Source of the DNA: an uncultured Muribaculaceae bacterium | GTDB lineage: Bacteria; Bacteroidota; Bacteroidia; Bacteroidales; Muribaculaceae | Assembly: GCA_910577585.1 (NCBI GenBank) | Contig: CAJTNN010000052.1 | Location: 1-8,580 of the forward strand | DNA: 8,580 bases | Direction: 5' to 3' | Shown here: piece by piece, positions 6,897 through 8,580 of the stretch | How positions within the stretch are numbered: the stretch's first letter is position 1 | Layout: each line of letters starts with the position of its first letter | The notes under the pieces: model-generated | Told to the model about the DNA's origin: nothing | The model's input: the letters and a program-made list of their open reading frames with translations, nothing else | Databases searched by the model: none | Translations under genes and position numbers: made by a program

Positions 6897-7347
6897 GAGA
6901 CTTGTAATACAGAGAGTGACACGCGCATCGGTGGCTATCGATGGCAAGGTGCATAATGCAATCGGACCGGGATTGATGATTCTGGTCGGGGTGGAATGCG
7001 GCGACACGGAAGCCGATATGGAGTGGCTGGCGGCAAAGACCGCCGGGATGCGCATCTTCAACGATGCCCAAGGGGTGATGAACCTCTCGGTGCGCGATGT
7101 TGACGGCGAGGTGCTGGCAATAAGCCAGTTTACGCTGACGGCATCCACCCGCAAAGGTAACCGCCCGGGTTATAGCCGCGCTGCGGGCCACGACGTGGCA
7201 GTGCCCCTCTACGAGGCTTTCTGCGACCGGCTGACGCAACTGCTCGGCAAGGAGGTGAAAAGGGGTATATTTGGGGCCGACATGAAGGTGGAGCTTGTAA
7301 ATGATGGTCCGGTGACAATCATCATCGATTCGCGCCTCCGCGAGTAA
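6895..7347 (+). CDS. dtd: D-aminoacyl-tRNA deacylase (D-Tyr-tRNA(Tyr) deacylase)
   Basis: A 150-residue cytoplasmic enzyme, the normal length for the family. It hydrolyses D-amino acids mischarged onto tRNA (and glycine from tRNA-Ala), which protects translation from D-amino acids. The N-terminus MRLVIQRVTRASVAIDGKV is typical. The two active-site motifs are intact: SQFTL at 77-81, with the key Gln78 and Thr80, and NDGPVT at 136-141, containing the Gly-cis-Pro pair (G138-P139) that gives chiral selectivity. The conserved RPGYSRAA segment is at 90-97. The ATG at 6895 gives the canonical start. It begins 37 nt after the second BspA-like gene with no visible promoter or terminator, so it is probably expressed by read-through. 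Its last 26 nt overlap the 3' end of the convergent hydrolase gene. Confidence 0.97.
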   Translation: MRLVIQRVTRASVAIDGKVHNAIGPGLMILVGVECGDTEADMEWLAAKTAGMRIFNDAQGVMNLSVRDVDGEVLAISQFTLTASTRKGNRPGYSRAAGHDVAVPLYEAFCDRLTQLLGKEVKRGIFGADMKVELVNDGPVTIIIDSRLRE

Positions 7348-8419
7348 CGCCTCCAAGGAAGTCGGCGGTGAGGCGCACCGAAGTGTCGAAGGCGTGGGGC
7401 TGACCGGACACTGTGATGAATAGGTGCACACTGCCTGGCAGGATGTGATGCCGCACCTCTACCCCATTAGCCTCCAGCCGCCTTACAAATTCACAGCCTT
7501 GCGTGGTCAGGATGTCGCGTCCGGCATTCACCATCAGCACAGGGGGCAACTGATGTAAAACCTCGTCAGTGGCCTCAAGCGGCGACACCTGTCCTCTGGC
7601 CTCATCGGCCACTTCATCAGCAAGATAGGCTCTGTTGAAGGCCTCCATCAGAGGAGCATCGAGTCCATAACCATCGCCATATTCGAGCCATGTGCCATGG
7701 TCGTCGGCAGCGGCTCTGACCACCGGATAAAATAGCACCAGCGATGCGAGCGGCTGACCCGATGCGGCATCCCCGGCGCCAGTGAGGCTTAACGCCGTGG
7801 CAATGGCAAGATTCCCACCTGAGCTGTCGCCTCCGATGCTGACGCAGCCCGGGGCGCTACCGAATCGGGCGGGGTCGGAGAGGATATACCGCGCCGCGGC
7901 CACACAGTCGTCAAGTCCGGCCGGAAAGGGGTGCTCGGGAGCAAGCGAATAGTCTACCGCCGCTACCCTCACCTGGGCCGTGGCTACCAAGGCATCGCAA
8001 AACCGCGCACATGAGTTCAGGCTGCCGAAGGTCCACCCTCCGCCATGCAGATATATCAGCAGGGGGAGCGGGCCGGTGGCGCCATCGGGAGAATAGAGGC
8101 GCATCCGCACCTCGCGCCCCGAGTCGGCCCGGATGCTGAATTCCTCAACCTCTACCCCCTCTGAATATTCGGGGGCACTGTTGCGCGAGTTTCTGACCGC
8201 ATCAAGTAGATGTCGGTCGCCGGCGATGGCCAGTTCCACAGCCTCTGTCTGACGCTGCTGCAATCCTGCCGGGAGCCCGGCGAGAAACGCATCAGCCTCA
8301 CGCTGCATTACGACCGAATCCATCTCAGCCGCCCTCACCGACTCTCCGGCGGCATCCGCTCCGCCGGAAAAGGCCGCCAGTATCATCACACCGGCCGATA
8401 AAGCATATCTACTCATCAT
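7322..8419 (-). CDS. Exported alpha/beta-hydrolase, hormone-sensitive-lipase type (esterase/lipase)
   Basis: A 365-residue predicted periplasmic or secreted carboxylic-ester hydrolase of the Abhydrolase_3 (HSL, family IV) group. A signal peptide (about 1-23, MMSRYALSAGVMILAAF ... ADA/A) precedes a helical cap region (about 30-85). The catalytic domain shows the HGGGW oxyanion-hole motif at 125-129, the family motif YSLAPEHPFPAG at 157-168, the nucleophile elbow GDSSGG at 197-202 with catalytic Ser199, the acid Asp302 in NAGRD, and His332 in SVHLF. All triad positions are present, so it should be active. The family acts on short- to medium-chain acyl esters, and some members deacetylate glycans; the substrate cannot be read from sequence. 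I chose the ATG at 8419 because it directly precedes the signal peptide. An ATG one codon later is equally possible, and an upstream in-frame TTG (8428) is less likely. It is transcribed convergently with dtd and overlaps it. Confidence 0.93.
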   Translation of the reverse strand: MMSRYALSAGVMILAAFSGGADAAGESVRAAEMDSVVMQREADAFLAGLPAGLQQRQTEAVELAIAGDRHLLDAVRNSRNSAPEYSEGVEVEEFSIRADSGREVRMRLYSPDGATGPLPLLIYLHGGGWTFGSLNSCARFCDALVATAQVRVAAVDYSLAPEHPFPAGLDDCVAAARYILSDPARFGSAPGCVSIGGDSSGGNLAIATALSLTGAGDAASGQPLASLVLFYPVVRAAADDHGTWLEYGDGYGLDAPLMEAFNRAYLADEVADEARGQVSPLEATDEVLHQLPPVLMVNAGRDILTTQGCEFVRRLEANGVEVRHHILPGSVHLFITVSGQPHAFDTSVRLTADFLGGVTRGGANR

Positions 8420-8445
8420 ACTAATCAATCCATTTAAGCTTCGCC

Positions 8446-8475
8446 TAAAGCTACGCCGCCGCGAATATACTCAAA
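8446..8475 (-). promoter_or_regulatory. Candidate promoter of the hydrolase gene
   Basis: On the minus strand, TTTG (8472-8475) is followed after 18 nt by TAGCTTTA (8446-8453). This fits the Bacteroidetes -33/-7 layout (TTTG, about 19 nt, TAnnTTTG), with one mismatch in the last base of the -7 box and slightly short spacing. Transcription would begin close to 8440, about 20 nt before the ATG at 8419. Confidence 0.4.
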
Positions 8476-8500
8476 AATCCCGTTCGTGCCAAAACTCCCC

Positions 8501-8542
8501 CCTTAACTCAAGGCACAGAGGGGCCACGCCGTTAAGTTAAGG
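8501..8542. repeat. Inverted repeat with a doubled right arm upstream of the hydrolase gene
   Basis: CCTTAAC (8501-8507) is the reverse complement of GTTAAGG (8536-8542), and CTTAAC also pairs with GTTAAG at 8531-8536, so the right arm is a short tandem. With the nearer arm, GGC (8512-8514) and GCC (8528-8530) can extend the stem past a bulge. No T-tract follows on either strand. It could be an operator, the stem of a transcript from outside the window, or part of a dispersed repeat. Confidence 0.35.
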
Positions 8543-8580
8543 AAGGGCCTGAATATCTCATAATCGGCAAGATGGGAAAG
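8503..8580 (-). other. Open frame running off the window edge (possible gene 3' end)
   Basis: A minus-strand frame is open from the window edge to a TAA at 8503-8505, giving about 25 residues ending in LTAWPLCALS. If real, it would be the C-terminus of a gene lying beyond the window, ending about 84 nt upstream of the hydrolase start. On the plus strand a frame after the TAA at 8533 (EGPEYLIIGKMGK) also stays open to the edge, with its only ATG at 8572. I recognise neither; both may be non-coding. Confidence 0.15.

Noticed and set aside
6117..7154. 345-residue open frame on the minus strand, opposite the second BspA-like gene and dtd
   Set aside because: It lies antisense to two well-supported genes, has a His/Arg/Ser-rich composition typical of GC-rich shadow frames, and shows no domain or signal peptide.
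6850..7431. 193-residue open frame on the minus strand opposite dtd
   Set aside because: dtd has complete catalytic motifs on the plus strand; the opposite frame has none.
8420..8428. Upstream TTG start for the hydrolase, three codons before the first ATG
   Set aside because: Adjacent ATG codons at 8419 and 8416 give a standard signal peptide, and nothing favours the rarer TTG.

Overview
The window looks like chromosomal DNA from a gut-type Bacteroidales bacterium, most plausibly of the Muribaculaceae kind. This is inferred from the protein families (a DUF5074-like surface protein with a Bacteroidetes C-terminal sorting-like tail, and tandem BspA-like leucine-rich-repeat proteins), from Bacteroidetes-type -7 promoter boxes (TAnnTTTG), from the absence of obvious Shine-Dalgarno sequences, and from GC-rich genes separated by AT-rich intergenic DNA. 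No sequence search was possible, so the genus is not fixed.

Layout. Positions 1-73 lie downstream of the first gene and hold only a weak terminator-like hairpin. Positions 74-3844 (minus) encode a very large secreted protein: a signal peptide, six tandem beta-sandwich repeats, a DUF5074/YncE-like beta-propeller, an Ig-like domain and a C-terminal sorting-like tail. Positions 3845-4170 form a divergent intergenic region with an AT-rich core that carries back-to-back candidate promoters. The minus-strand leader is GC-rich and can form competing hairpins. On the plus strand come two BspA-like leucine-rich-repeat surface proteins (4171-5163 and 5163-6857) whose stop and start codons overlap, then dtd (6895-7347), a D-aminoacyl-tRNA deacylase. 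A minus-strand gene at 7322-8419 encodes a predicted exported alpha/beta-hydrolase of the hormone-sensitive-lipase type. It converges on dtd and overlaps it by 26 nt. Positions 8420-8580 hold its probable promoter, an inverted repeat, and a short open frame running off the window edge.

How the genes may work together. The three large exported proteins appear to be made from one divergent control region and are likely displayed on, or released from, the cell surface, where Ig-like, propeller and BspA-like leucine-rich-repeat modules usually bind proteins, glycans or small ligands. dtd is a housekeeping translation-quality gene that seems to be carried by read-through from the BspA-like pair, since no promoter or terminator is visible in the 37-nt gap. 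The hydrolase is an independent unit. I see no CRISPR array, rRNA, tRNA, transposase, integrase or recognisable defence system. The points most worth a second look are the missing C-terminal tail of the second BspA-like protein, the 18-nt in-frame direct repeat shared by the two BspA-like genes, and the competing hairpins in the leader of the large surface-protein gene.
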